From positions 16,066 to 24,608 of the forward strand of contig DCHL01000152.1 of NCBI GenBank assembly GCA_002317595.1: a stretch of DNA of 8,543 bases. The letters are read 5' to 3'. Numbering within the stretch: the stretch's first letter is position 1; each line of letters begins with the position of its first letter. This stretch comes from Lachnospiraceae bacterium UBA1753 (GTDB taxonomy: Bacteria > Bacillota > Clostridia > Lachnospirales > Lachnospiraceae). Positions 1 through 6,782 of this stretch are shown piece by piece. The translations under genes were made by a program, and so were the position numbers. The notes under the pieces are model-generated. The model was not told where the DNA came from, ran no database searches, and worked only from the letters and a program-made list of their open reading frames with translations.

Positions 1-1994
1 TTGAGAAGAAGAATGTTGATACCGGCTGGGGGCTTGAGAGAAACCTTGCTTTCCTCAATGGCACAAAGGATGTATATAAGACAGACCTTTTCGCTGGTGT
101 AATTGCATATATTGAGAAGGCATCTGGCAAGAGCTATGATGCTGATGATAAGATGACAAAGTCAATGAGAATTCTTGCTGACCACGTCCGCACAAGTGTT
201 ATGCTCATCGGTGACGAGGCGAGACTTCTTCCTTCAAATACTGGAGCAGGATATGTTCTTAGAAGACTTGTTCGCCGTGCCGTAAGACATGGAAGGACAC
301 TTGGTCTTAAGAAGGAGGACTTCATCAAGATTGCATCAATCTACATTGATGATGTATATGCAGCAAGCTATCCTCTTCTTGTTAAGAACCGCGAGTTCGT
401 ACTCAAGGAGTTTGACAAGGAAATCGTCCGTTTCGAGAGTACTCTTGAGAACGGCATGAAGGAGTTTAAGAAGATTCTTGATGCTACAACTAAGAGCGGC
501 GCCAAGGAGATTTCTGGTAAGGATGCATTCTATCTTTACGATACATTCGGATTCCCTTCAGAGCTTACTGTAGAGATGGCTGCTGAGGAAGGTCTTACTG
601 TTGATGAGAAGGGCTTTGTTGCAGCAATGGAGGAGCAGAAGAAGACCGCTAGAGCTAATGCAGCATTCTCTCAGAAGAGCGCTGACGCAAGTGTATTTGA
701 CGAGCTCGGACTTGAGAAGTCAAGTACATTTACAGGATATGACAGGCTTTTGGACAACAGCACAGTAATTGGTGTTGCAAATGAGGAGAGCCTTGCTGAT
801 TCGATTTCAGAGGGTGAGTCTGGAACTGTTGTAACAGAGGTTACACCTTTCTACGCTACCATGGGTGGACAGAAGGGTGACAAGGGTATTATCAAGACTG
901 CTTCTGGTGAGTTCAAGGTTGTTGAGGCTGTTAAGCTTCCTGGCGGACTTATTGGTCATCTTGGTACTGTTATTAAGGGTGAGATCAAAAATGGAGAGGC
1001 TGCTGAGCTTTCTGTATGTGATAAGTGCAGGGCTGCAACCTGTAAGAACCATTCAGCTACACACATCCTTCAGAGCGCACTCCAGGAAGTGCTCGGTGAT
1101 GGCGTTCATCAGCAGGGTTCTTACCAGGATACTGAGAGGACAAGATTTGACTTCAGCTACTCACAGGCTATGACTGCTGATGAAATCAAGAAGGTTGAGG
1201 CAATTGTCAATGCAAAGATAGCTGAGGATGCGGCTGTTGTTACCAATGTAATGACTATCGATGAAGCTAAGCAGACAGGTGCAATGGCTCTCTTTGGAGA
1301 GAAGTATGGTGAGACCGTAAGAGTCGTATCCATGGGAGATTTCTCTAAGGAGCTCTGTGGTGGTACCCACGTATCCCACACTGGTGAGATTCAGGCCTTC
1401 AAGATTCTTTCAGAGGCTTCTGTTTCTTCTGGCGTAAGAAGAATTGAGGCAATTACAGGAACAAATGTCGCAGCATACTATGCTGAGCTTGAGGAGAAGC
1501 TTGCAGCAGCTGCAGCAGCTGCTAAGACTACACCTGCTGAGCTTGTGAACAGAATCAATGCAATGCAGGCACAGATTAAGGAACTGAATTCTGAAATCGA
1601 GTCACTTAAGAGCAAGGCTGCCAAGGAAGCACTTGGCGATGTCATGGATCAGGTTAAGGAAGTGAAGGGTGTCAAGCTTCTTGCAACAGCAGTTGCTGGC
1701 GTTGACATGAACGGACTTCGCGATCTTGGCGATCAGCTTAAGGAGAAGCTTGGTGAGGGTGTTGTTGTTCTCATTTCTGACTGTGACGGCAAGGTTAACC
1801 TTGTTGTAATGGCAACAGATGCCGCACAGAAGAGTGGTGCCCATGCCGGTAACCTTGTCAAGGCAGTTGCAGCCCTTGTTGGCGGTGGCGGCGGTGGTCG
1901 TCCTAACATGGCTCAGGCTGGCGGCAAGAACCCTGCAGGAATACCTGATGCCATTGCTAAGGCAGAAGAGATTCTCGCTGATCAGATTAAGTAA
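1..1994 (+). CDS. alaS: Alanyl-tRNA synthetase, 5'-truncated by the window edge
   Basis: AlaRS charges tRNA-Ala with alanine in the cytoplasm and clears mischarged Ser/Gly-tRNA-Ala. The reading frame is open from base 3 and gives 663 residues of a family that is usually about 875-880, so roughly the first 215 (most of the catalytic core) lie outside. Visible parts, in order: the end of the class II core (VDTGWGLER at 15-41), the tRNA-recognition region (GYVLRRLVRRAVRHG), the editing domain with zinc-binding HSATH at 1050-1064 and CGGTH at 1356-1370, an Ala/Glu/Lys-rich coiled coil near 1480-1630, and the C-Ala domain with the glycine run GGGGGGRPNMAQAGG starting at 1881. These are family hallmarks seen directly. 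The gene ends at TAA 1992-1994. No intrinsic terminator is visible before rpsU, so some transcripts may run on into it. Identification is secure. Confidence 0.97.
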   Translation, partial: EKKNVDTGWGLERNLAFLNGTKDVYKTDLFAGVIAYIEKASGKSYDADDKMTKSMRILADHVRTSVMLIGDEARLLPSNTGAGYVLRRLVRRAVRHGRTLGLKKEDFIKIASIYIDDVYAASYPLLVKNREFVLKEFDKEIVRFESTLENGMKEFKKILDATTKSGAKEISGKDAFYLYDTFGFPSELTVEMAAEEGLTVDEKGFVAAMEEQKKTARANAAFSQKSADASVFDELGLEKSSTFTGYDRLLDNSTVIGVANEESLADSISEGESGTVVTEVTPFYATMGGQKGDKGIIKTASGEFKVVEAVKLPGGLIGHLGTVIKGEIKNGEAAELSVCDKCRAATCKNHSATHILQSALQEVLGDGVHQQGSYQDTERTRFDFSYSQAMTADEIKKVEAIVNAKIAEDAAVVTNVMTIDEAKQTGAMALFGEKYGETVRVVSMGDFSKELCGGTHVSHTGEIQAFKILSEASVSSGVRRIEAITGTNVAAYYAELEEKLAAAAAAAKTTPAELVNRINAMQAQIKELNSEIESLKSKAAKEALGDVMDQVKEVKGVKLLATAVAGVDMNGLRDLGDQLKEKLGEGVVVLISDCDGKVNLVVMATDAAQKSGAHAGNLVKAVAALVGGGGGGRPNMAQAGGKNPAGIPDAIAKAEEILADQIK

Positions 1995-2000
1995 AAGCCT

Positions 2001-2065
2001 AATTAAAAACCTAAATAAAAAACTTGTTCTTTATTGTTGACATCAAAAGTAAAGGTGTATATAAT
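2001..2065 (+). promoter_or_regulatory. Housekeeping sigma-factor promoter for rpsU, with A-rich upstream element
   Basis: TTGACA at 2037-2042 and TATAAT at 2060-2065 both match the sigma-A/sigma-70 consensus exactly and are separated by 17 bases, the optimal spacing. The stretch 2001-2022 just upstream is made of A-runs and looks like an UP element for the RNA polymerase alpha subunit. Transcription should start near 2072, leaving a leader of about 70 bases before rpsU. Two perfect hexamers at ideal spacing predict very strong expression, as expected for a ribosomal protein. Confidence 0.9.
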
Positions 2066-2070
2066 GCTTA

Positions 2071-2090
2071 TTGTGTGTGAAAGCACATAA
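2071..2090 (+). other. Possible 5'-end hairpin of the rpsU mRNA
   Basis: Bases 2071-2077 (TTGTGTG) can pair with 2084-2090 (CACATAA) around a six-base loop. The stem has seven pairs, one of them G-U. If transcription starts near 2072, the hairpin sits at the extreme 5' end, where such structures can protect mRNA from decay. There is no U-tract after it, so it is not a terminator. The stem is AT-rich and short, and it may be chance. Confidence 0.3.
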
Positions 2091-2142
2091 ATACCCATAA
2101 CAGTCAAGAGCTTGTTTGGACTGAAGGGAGGTCAGGTGTTTA

Positions 2143-2319
2143 ATGTCTAACGTTATCGTAAAAGAGAATGAGACTCTGGACAGCGCATTACGTCGCTTCA
2201 AGAGAAATTGTGCAAAGGCAGGTATCCAGCAGGAGATCCGCAAGAGAGAGCACTATGAGAAGCCCAGCGTACGTCGCAAGAAGAAGTCAGAAGCTGCTCG
2301 TAAGCGCAAATACAATTAA
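2143..2319 (+). CDS. rpsU: 30S ribosomal protein S21 (bS21)
   Basis: bS21 is a small basic protein of the 30S subunit, near the anti-Shine-Dalgarno end of 16S rRNA, and takes part in initiation. The 58-residue product begins MSNVIVKENETLDSALRRFK and contains EIRKREHYEKPS followed by a Lys/Arg-rich tail ending RKRKYN. This is the standard length and layout of the family. The start is fixed by a near-ideal ribosome binding site, AAGGGAGGT at 2124-2132, ten bases upstream. The gene has its own strong promoter and is closed by an intrinsic terminator 11 bases after the stop, so the main transcript is probably a monocistronic mRNA of about 290 bases. Identification is secure despite the short length. 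Confidence 0.97.
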   Translation: MSNVIVKENETLDSALRRFKRNCAKAGIQQEIRKREHYEKPSVRRKKKSEAARKRKYN

Positions 2320-2329
2320 TGATTTATGG

Positions 2330-2360
2330 GCCCTTGACGTCAGTCAAGGGCTTTGTTTTT
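2330..2360 (+). terminator. Rho-independent terminator of rpsU
   Basis: GCCCTTGAC (2330-2338) pairs perfectly with GTCAAGGGC (2343-2351) around the loop GTCA, and TTTGTTTTT follows at 2352-2360. A 9-bp perfect stem with a near-continuous U-tract is a classical intrinsic terminator. The single G in the U-tract could allow some read-through, which may matter because the next ATG lies only three bases after the tract. Confidence 0.92.
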
Positions 2361-2363
2361 ACT

Positions 2364-2834
2364 ATGGGACTTATAAGTAAGTTAGAAGAAAAAAGAATAC
2401 AGAAGAAGACAGAGGCTTTCAAAAAGGCCGGAATGTTAAGGTACTTCCACTATGATTTCGGCAGCATGGGTGAGGGCATTACAAGCTATACTGTTTCGCA
2501 GGAGGGCGACGAACTTCTCTTGATTTATCAGATGAAATCAATGAAGGACGGAACCGAAGTGAGAAGCGATGTGTATATGCCGCTTACTGTAATGCAGCAG
2601 ATTAAGGCGCTCATGATGAATGAGAACCTGTATCTCTGGAATGGATTTAACAAGAGCAATTCCGTGATTGCCACAGGCAATTCTTTTCTGATGAGAGCCG
2701 ACTTCGATAATTATAAATTTAAGGCGGAAGGCATGACAATGACACCGCCTGCTTATGATGAGAAGCATGAAATCCTTGTCGAGTTTCTTAAGGGACTGGT
2801 GATGACCTACTATACCGAAATATCTCAGGATTGA
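2364..2834 (+). CDS. Conserved-looking hypothetical protein, 156 residues
   Basis: I do not recognise this family. The product is soluble, with no signal peptide or membrane segment. It starts with a Lys/Glu-rich, probably helical stretch (residues 1-23), then a mixed alpha/beta body containing LRYFHYDFGSMGEGITSYTV, DELLLIYQMKS and a C-terminal helix ending at TYYTEISQD. The frame could extend upstream to ATG 2319, but that would run through the rpsU terminator, so I chose ATG 2364. That start has no visible Shine-Dalgarno site. An alternative is ATG 2433 (residue 24), with AAAAAGG at 2421-2427 as a weak binding site, giving 133 residues. The codon pattern between 2364 and 2433 still looks coding. 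The stop overlaps the binding site of the next gene, which suggests co-transcription and coupling with the phosphoesterase and scpAB. Function is unknown. Confidence 0.72.
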   Translation: MGLISKLEEKRIQKKTEAFKKAGMLRYFHYDFGSMGEGITSYTVSQEGDELLLIYQMKSMKDGTEVRSDVYMPLTVMQQIKALMMNENLYLWNGFNKSNSVIATGNSFLMRADFDNYKFKAEGMTMTPPAYDEKHEILVEFLKGLVMTYYTEISQD

Positions 2835-2838
2835 GGTG
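2833..2838 (+). promoter_or_regulatory. Ribosome binding site deciding the phosphoesterase start
   Basis: GAGGTG overlaps the TGA stop (2832-2834) of the preceding gene and lies six bases before ATG 2845. This favours ATG 2845 over the in-frame GTG 2836, which is itself part of this site. The overlap suggests translational coupling. Confidence 0.75.
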
Positions 2839-2844
2839 TTTATT

Positions 2845-3774
2845 ATGATTGTTGGCAATTTGCAATTTTACATTGTTATAATGGTCTTCATAGCCCTTGT
2901 TTTATTTTTTCTGCTGACGCTCTACTGCAGGTGGGAGAACAGACAGTTCACCATCACGGAGTACAGGCTGAAGTCTGATAAAATAAAAAAGAGGACGACT
3001 CTTGCGGTGCTTGCAGACCTTCATAACTATGAGTATGGAGTTGATAATGAGCAAATCATCCGTGCTCTTGATGATATCAATCCTGACCTTGTTATAAGTG
3101 CCGGGGATATGGTCGAGGCGGGCCGGTTTGTTAAGAAGAATGCGCAGACCGTAGGTTTTTTGGCAAAACTTTGTGAACGGTATGACTTTGTCTATGGCTG
3201 TGGCAACCATGAACTCAAGGTCATGCAGGCAGAGGACGAGTATCCGAGGGCGGCGAAGCAGTTTGCAGAGGGAATGGAAGACGCCAGGGCTTATCTTCGG
3301 GACCGGTGTCCGCAAAAGGCATCGAGTATTGAGCCTCTTGATAACCGGTGTCAGGATTATCCAGAGCGGGGCATCAAGATATATGGAATGAATCTGGAGT
3401 ATGATTACTTCAGGAAGGTTATTGTTAAGAGGACGTCAGGAAAGCATGTGGCCGAGCTTGTCGGCGAACCGGAGGATGGAGTATACAACATTCTCATTGG
3501 ACACAATCCTGACCATATGCATTCATATGCACAGTGGGGGGCCGATCTTGTCCTTTCGGGACATGTCCATGGCGGAATGGTTGCCCTTCCAGGCCACAGA
3601 GGTATTATCTCGCCCAGGCTTGTGCTGTTCCCCAAATATCATTGGGGAGAGTATCATGAGGGCAGGACAACAATGATTTTAAGCGGAGGACTTGGTAACC
3701 ATACCGTCCACGTGAGAATCTTTAACAGGGCTGAGATTGTAAAAATCGTTCTTGAGCCCGGGAGTGCTGAATAA
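2845..3774 (+). CDS. Membrane-anchored metallophosphoesterase (calcineurin-like)
   Basis: The product is a predicted metal-dependent phosphohydrolase of 309 residues. A hydrophobic segment at about residues 7-27 should anchor it in the membrane, and a basic stretch follows. All five metal-site blocks are present: DLH (58-60), GDM (87-89), GNHE (120-123), GHNPDH (219-224) and SGHVHGG (238-244). The C-terminus, RIFNRAEIVKIVL, resembles the end of YkuE/YaeI-type phosphoesterases; other members of that family act on lipid or nucleotide phosphates. The substrate here cannot be read from sequence. The segment between GNHE and GHNPDH is about 95 residues and contains the acidic stretch QAEDEYPRAAKQFAEGMEDA. 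The gene sits between an unknown protein and scpA, with its TAA immediately followed by the scpA ATG. This indicates one operon but not necessarily a shared function. The family call is firm, the role is open. Confidence 0.9.
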   Translation: MIVGNLQFYIVIMVFIALVLFFLLTLYCRWENRQFTITEYRLKSDKIKKRTTLAVLADLHNYEYGVDNEQIIRALDDINPDLVISAGDMVEAGRFVKKNAQTVGFLAKLCERYDFVYGCGNHELKVMQAEDEYPRAAKQFAEGMEDARAYLRDRCPQKASSIEPLDNRCQDYPERGIKIYGMNLEYDYFRKVIVKRTSGKHVAELVGEPEDGVYNILIGHNPDHMHSYAQWGADLVLSGHVHGGMVALPGHRGIISPRLVLFPKYHWGEYHEGRTTMILSGGLGNHTVHVRIFNRAEIVKIVLEPGSAE

Positions 3775-4560
3775 ATGGGAATATCCGTTAAGCTTGAAGC
3801 TTTCGAGGGGCCGCTGGACCTCCTGCTTCATCTGATTGAAAAAAATAAAGTGGATATCTACGATATTCCGATTGCAATGATTACAGATCAGTACATGGAG
3901 TATATCGAAGACGCAAAGCAGAGGGACCTGTCTGTCATGAGCGAGTTCCTTGTGATGGCTGCAACTCTTCTTGATATCAAGTGCCGCATGCTGCTTCCTA
4001 GAGAAGTGGATGAGGAGGGCGAGGAAATCGACCCCAGAGAGGAAATGGTCAGGGCACTTCTTGAGTACAAGATGTACAAGTATATGTCACTTGAGCTTAA
4101 GGACCGCCAGATGTCCATGGGACACAGCCTCTATAAGAAGGCTTCAATCCCTAAGGAGATTGAGAAGTACAGACCACCTGTGGATTATGAAGAACTCGTG
4201 GGCGACATGAACCTGGCTAAGCTCAACAATATCTACAAGGAGCTTTTAAAGCGTCAGGTTGACAAGATTGACCCTGTGCGAAGCCATTTTGGCAACATCG
4301 AAAAGGATGAGGTTAATCTTGAGGAGCGCATGAACCACATTGCCACCTTTGCAAGGACTCATAAGAAGTTTTCCTTCAGGCAGCTGATGGGAAGTGCAGG
4401 GACCAAGATGGAGATGGTAGTTACTTTCCTCGTGGTTCTCGAGTACATGAAGATTGGAAGGTTTACAGTCACTCAGGAGCACCTGTTTGATGATATTGAG
4501 ATAGAGTTTCATGAGGGCGTCGGAGAGGACGCGGGAGTGTTAGATGGAATTTCCGAATAA
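3775..4560 (+). CDS. scpA: Segregation and condensation protein A (kleisin of the SMC complex)
   Basis: ScpA is the kleisin that bridges the two heads of the SMC dimer and, with ScpB, forms the bacterial condensin that compacts and segregates chromosomes. The 261-residue length is usual. The N-terminal motif FEGPLDLLLHLIEKNKVDIY (residues 9-28) and the following LLDIKCRMLLP are diagnostic and belong to the SMC-neck-binding domain. An acidic middle (DEEGEEIDPREE) leads to the ScpB-binding linker, and the C-terminal winged helix (FSFRQLMGS to FDDIEIEF) is the SMC-cap-binding part. The ATG directly abuts the TAA of the phosphoesterase gene, with GGGAG at 3760-3764 as binding site ten bases upstream. 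The 3' end overlaps scpB by 17 bases, which is typical of these partners. Confidence 0.97.
   Translation: MGISVKLEAFEGPLDLLLHLIEKNKVDIYDIPIAMITDQYMEYIEDAKQRDLSVMSEFLVMAATLLDIKCRMLLPREVDEEGEEIDPREEMVRALLEYKMYKYMSLELKDRQMSMGHSLYKKASIPKEIEKYRPPVDYEELVGDMNLAKLNNIYKELLKRQVDKIDPVRSHFGNIEKDEVNLEERMNHIATFARTHKKFSFRQLMGSAGTKMEMVVTFLVVLEYMKIGRFTVTQEHLFDDIEIEFHEGVGEDAGVLDGISE
4533..4537 (+). promoter_or_regulatory. Ribosome binding site of scpB, inside scpA
   Basis: GGGAG lies six bases before ATG 4544 and within the last codons of scpA. It supports the overlapping start over the later in-frame ATG 4565, which has no binding site. Confidence 0.65.
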
Positions 4561-5134
4561 CGAGATGATAACTGAAAATGAGATGGTCGGTGCAGTGGAG
4601 GCGATACTTTTTTCCATAGGAGATTCCATGGAGATTGAGCGCCTTGCAGAATGTCTTGATATTTCCGAGGTTGAGACAGAGGACATTCTGGCTACACTTG
4701 AGGAGAAATATGAGAAGTCTGACAGTGGAATAATGCTTGCAAGGCTTGAGAGTGCGGTACAGCTCTGCACAAAGACACAGTACTATGATATTCTCAAGAA
4801 GTTTGTCGTGACTCCGAGAAAGTATACACTCTCTGACACGGTGCTTGAGACACTGTCGATTGTGGCATACAAGCAGCCCGTTACAAGAATTGAGATAGAA
4901 AAAATCAGAGGCGTGTCATCCGACCACCAGATTAACAGGCTGATTGAACTTGACCTTATCAAGGAGCTTGGTAGACTTGATGCACCAGGCAAACCACTCC
5001 TTTTTGGAACTACAGAACAGTTCCTCAGGTCCTTCGGTGTTTCGTCAATTGAGGAGCTGCCACAGGCTAGTCCTGGAAGGATAGCAGATTTCCAGGCTGA
5101 GGCCGAGCGGGAAGTCAGTGAAATAAAGATTTAA
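4544..5134 (+). CDS. scpB: Segregation and condensation protein B
   Basis: ScpB is a cytoplasmic protein that dimerises and clamps the middle of ScpA, regulating the SMC-ScpAB condensin. The 196-residue product has two winged-helix domains. The first starts at VGAVEAILFSIGDSMEIERLAE. The second contains the signature LSDTVLETLSIVAYKQPVTR followed by IEKIRGVSSDHQINRL, with GKPLLFGTTEQFLRSFG near the end. Length and motifs match the family. The start at ATG 4544 overlaps scpA by 17 bases, has its own GGGAG site and implies translational coupling and balanced synthesis. The gene is last in its cluster and is followed by a strong terminator about 65 bases downstream. Confidence 0.97.
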   Translation: MEFPNNEMITENEMVGAVEAILFSIGDSMEIERLAECLDISEVETEDILATLEEKYEKSDSGIMLARLESAVQLCTKTQYYDILKKFVVTPRKYTLSDTVLETLSIVAYKQPVTRIEIEKIRGVSSDHQINRLIELDLIKELGRLDAPGKPLLFGTTEQFLRSFGVSSIEELPQASPGRIADFQAEAEREVSEIKI

Positions 5135-5201
5135 TTTGCTCGTGCACGGTGCGGATGATAATTTTTTCACAAAATTGCATATAAATAAGAAAAGTTTGAA
5201 A

Positions 5202-5229
5202 AAAACCCCCTTTTTTTAAAGGGGGTTTT
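5202..5229 (+). terminator. Rho-independent terminator after scpB
   Basis: AAAACCCCCTTT (5202-5213) pairs with AAAGGGGGTTTT (5218-5229) around a TTTT loop. The five G-C pairs are flanked by A-T pairs and the structure ends in a T-run. The A-run on the left side means the same hairpin would also work on the opposite strand, although no convergent gene is visible. It separates the scpAB cluster from the decarboxylase operon. Confidence 0.9.
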
Positions 5230-5233
5230 GTGT

Positions 5234-5273
5234 TATAGTGTTTGCAATGTGCGATTATATGGGCTGTAACTAT
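5234..5273 (+). promoter_or_regulatory. Weak candidate promoter region for the decarboxylase operon
   Basis: A promoter is expected between the scpB terminator and ATG 5333, but none is clear. Candidates are TTGCAA (5242-5247) with TGTAAC (5265-5270) at 17-base spacing, each 4/6 to consensus, or TATAGT (5234-5239), a 5/6 match to the -10 box without a -35 element. The inverted repeat TGGGC (5260-5264) / GCCCA (5274-5278) overlaps the first candidate and could be an operator or chance. Confidence 0.25.
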
Positions 5274-5332
5274 GCCCAAATATCGTACTCTAATAGGTTT
5301 TAATAAACTAATAATAAACGGAGGGCTGAAAA

Positions 5333-6766
5333 ATGAGCAACATCGCAACAAGCTCAGCGGGTAAGCGTATCGCCGCTTTACTCGATGACAACAGTTTCGT
5401 TGAAATCGGCGCTGCTGTAACTGCAAGAGCTACGGATTTCAATCTGAAACCCACCGAGACTCCTTCTGACGGTGTAATTACCGGCTATGGTGTTATCGAT
5501 GGCAATCTCGTTTATGTGTACAGCCAGGACGCTTCTGTTCTTGGTGGTTCCATTGGTGAGATGCATGCAAAGAAGATTGCAAATCTCTACGATCTGGCAC
5601 TGAAGGTTGGTGCACCTGTTATCGGACTTATCGATTCTACAGGTATCCGTCTTCAGGAGTCTACAGACGCACTGAATGCATTCGGAACAATTTACCAGAA
5701 AATGGCACTTGCCTCAGGCGTGATCCCCCAGATCTCAGCTGTATTTGGCAACTGCGGCGGCGGACTTGCACTTATCCCCGCACTTACAGACTTCACATTC
5801 ATGGAGGGAGATAAGGCAAAGCTTTTTGTTAATTCCCCCAATGCTATCGAAGGAAACAGAGAAGAGAAGTGTGACACAGCATCAGCAGCATTCCAGGCAG
5901 CTGAGACTGGTCTCGTAGATGTAGTAGCTGATGAGGCTTCTATTCTTGCTCAGATTCGCGAGCTTATCACAATTCTTCCTGCTAACAACGAGGAAGCAGC
6001 TGACAGTGACTGTGAGGATGATCTTAACAGAGCTATTCCTGATCTTGCCAACGCTGCAGGCGATACTTCAATCGCTCTTGCACAGATCGCAGATGAGGGA
6101 ACATTCATCGAGCTCAAGGCTGAGTACGCTAAGGATATGGTAATCGGTCTTATGAAGCTTGATGGAATTACAGTTGGTGCTATCGCTAACAGAACAGTTG
6201 TATTTGACGAAGAGGGTAAGGAAGCAGTTAAGTTCGATGCTGTTATCTCTGTAAGAGGAGCTAAGAAGGCTGCAGACTTCGTTAAGTTCTGTGATGCTTA
6301 TGACATCCCTGTTCTTACACTTACAAACGCTACAGGCTTTGCAGCTACTTCATGTTCTGAGAAGAACATTGCAGCAGCAGTTGGCCAGCTTACATATGCA
6401 TTTGCAGAAGCAAGTGTTCCCAAGGTAAATGTAATCATCGGTAAGGCTTATGGTTCAGCTTATGTCGCAATGAACTCTAAGGCACTCGGTGCTGATGTTA
6501 CTTTCGCATGGTCTACAGCAGAGGTTGGTACAATGGACGCAACACTCGCAGCTAAGATTATGTATGAGGGCGAAGGCGCAGATGTTATCAGCGAGAAGGC
6601 AGCTGAGTACGCAGCACTTCAGAACAGTGCACTTTCAGCAGCTAAGCGTGGATATGTAGATACAATCATCGATGCACAGGATACAAGAAAGTATGTAATC
6701 GGTGCATTTGAGATGCTTTACACAAAGAGAGAGGATCGTCCCGGAAAGAAGCATGGTACGGTCTAA
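5333..6766 (+). CDS. Biotin-dependent carboxyltransferase subunit of a Na+-pumping decarboxylase-type complex
   Basis: The product is a 477-residue protein of the acyl-CoA carboxyltransferase family (PccB, MmdA and 12S transcarboxylase type), slightly shorter than the usual 500-520. Both crotonase-like halves are visible. The N-terminal half has GGSIGEMHAKKI (71-82), PVIGLIDSTGIRLQES (95-110), ASGVIPQISAVFGNCGGG (127-144) and LTDFTFM (151-157). The C-terminal half has FVKFCDAYDIPVLTLTNATG (316-335), EASVPKVNVIIGKAYGSAY (359-377), LGADVTFAW (385-393) and the C-terminal TRKYVIGAFEML (451-462). It would move a carboxyl group between an acyl-CoA (or similar) substrate and carrier-bound biotin. 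Both active-site loops depart from the family form: DSTGIRLQES rather than DSGGARIQEG, and TGFAATSCSE rather than PGFLPGTxQE. The substrate is therefore uncertain. The start is set by GGAGGG at 5320-5325, seven bases upstream. It is the first gene of the operon with the gamma, carrier and beta subunits. Confidence 0.88.
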   Translation: MSNIATSSAGKRIAALLDDNSFVEIGAAVTARATDFNLKPTETPSDGVITGYGVIDGNLVYVYSQDASVLGGSIGEMHAKKIANLYDLALKVGAPVIGLIDSTGIRLQESTDALNAFGTIYQKMALASGVIPQISAVFGNCGGGLALIPALTDFTFMEGDKAKLFVNSPNAIEGNREEKCDTASAAFQAAETGLVDVVADEASILAQIRELITILPANNEEAADSDCEDDLNRAIPDLANAAGDTSIALAQIADEGTFIELKAEYAKDMVIGLMKLDGITVGAIANRTVVFDEEGKEAVKFDAVISVRGAKKAADFVKFCDAYDIPVLTLTNATGFAATSCSEKNIAAAVGQLTYAFAEASVPKVNVIIGKAYGSAYVAMNSKALGADVTFAWSTAEVGTMDATLAAKIMYEGEGADVISEKAAEYAALQNSALSAAKRGYVDTIIDAQDTRKYVIGAFEMLYTKREDRPGKKHGTV

Positions 6767-6768
6767 GA

Positions 6769-6773
6769 AAGGA
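6769..6773 (+). promoter_or_regulatory. Ribosome binding site fixing the lipoprotein start
   Basis: AAGGA lies nine bases before ATG 6783. It places the start just before a clean lipoprotein signal peptide. The in-frame ATGs upstream (6702 onward) lie within the preceding gene and would add a non-hydrophobic extension. Confidence 0.65.
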
Positions 6774-6782
6774 TGTCAGACT

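Noticed and set aside
1995..2036. Terminator for alaS
   Set aside because: The gap is A- and T-rich, but I could not find a GC-containing hairpin before a T-run.
2319..2363. Upstream ATG 2319 as start of the unknown protein
   Set aside because: It overlaps the rpsU stop and would translate through the whole terminator hairpin. The predicted extension has no support.
2334..2365. TTGACG (2334-2339) with TACTAT (2360-2365) as a promoter for the unknown gene
   Set aside because: The spacing is 20 bases and the -10 box is poor. The TTGACG is explained by the terminator stem.
5115..5426. Minus-strand open frame of 103 codons across the scpB-carboxyltransferase gap
   Set aside because: It runs through the terminator and the start of a certain gene, has a low-complexity Lys/Phe/Ile make-up, and has no recognisable domain.
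6702..6782. Upstream start extending the lipoprotein into the carboxyltransferase gene
   Set aside because: ATG 6783 has a binding site and begins a clean lipoprotein signal peptide. The extension is polar and only reflects the overlapping frame.
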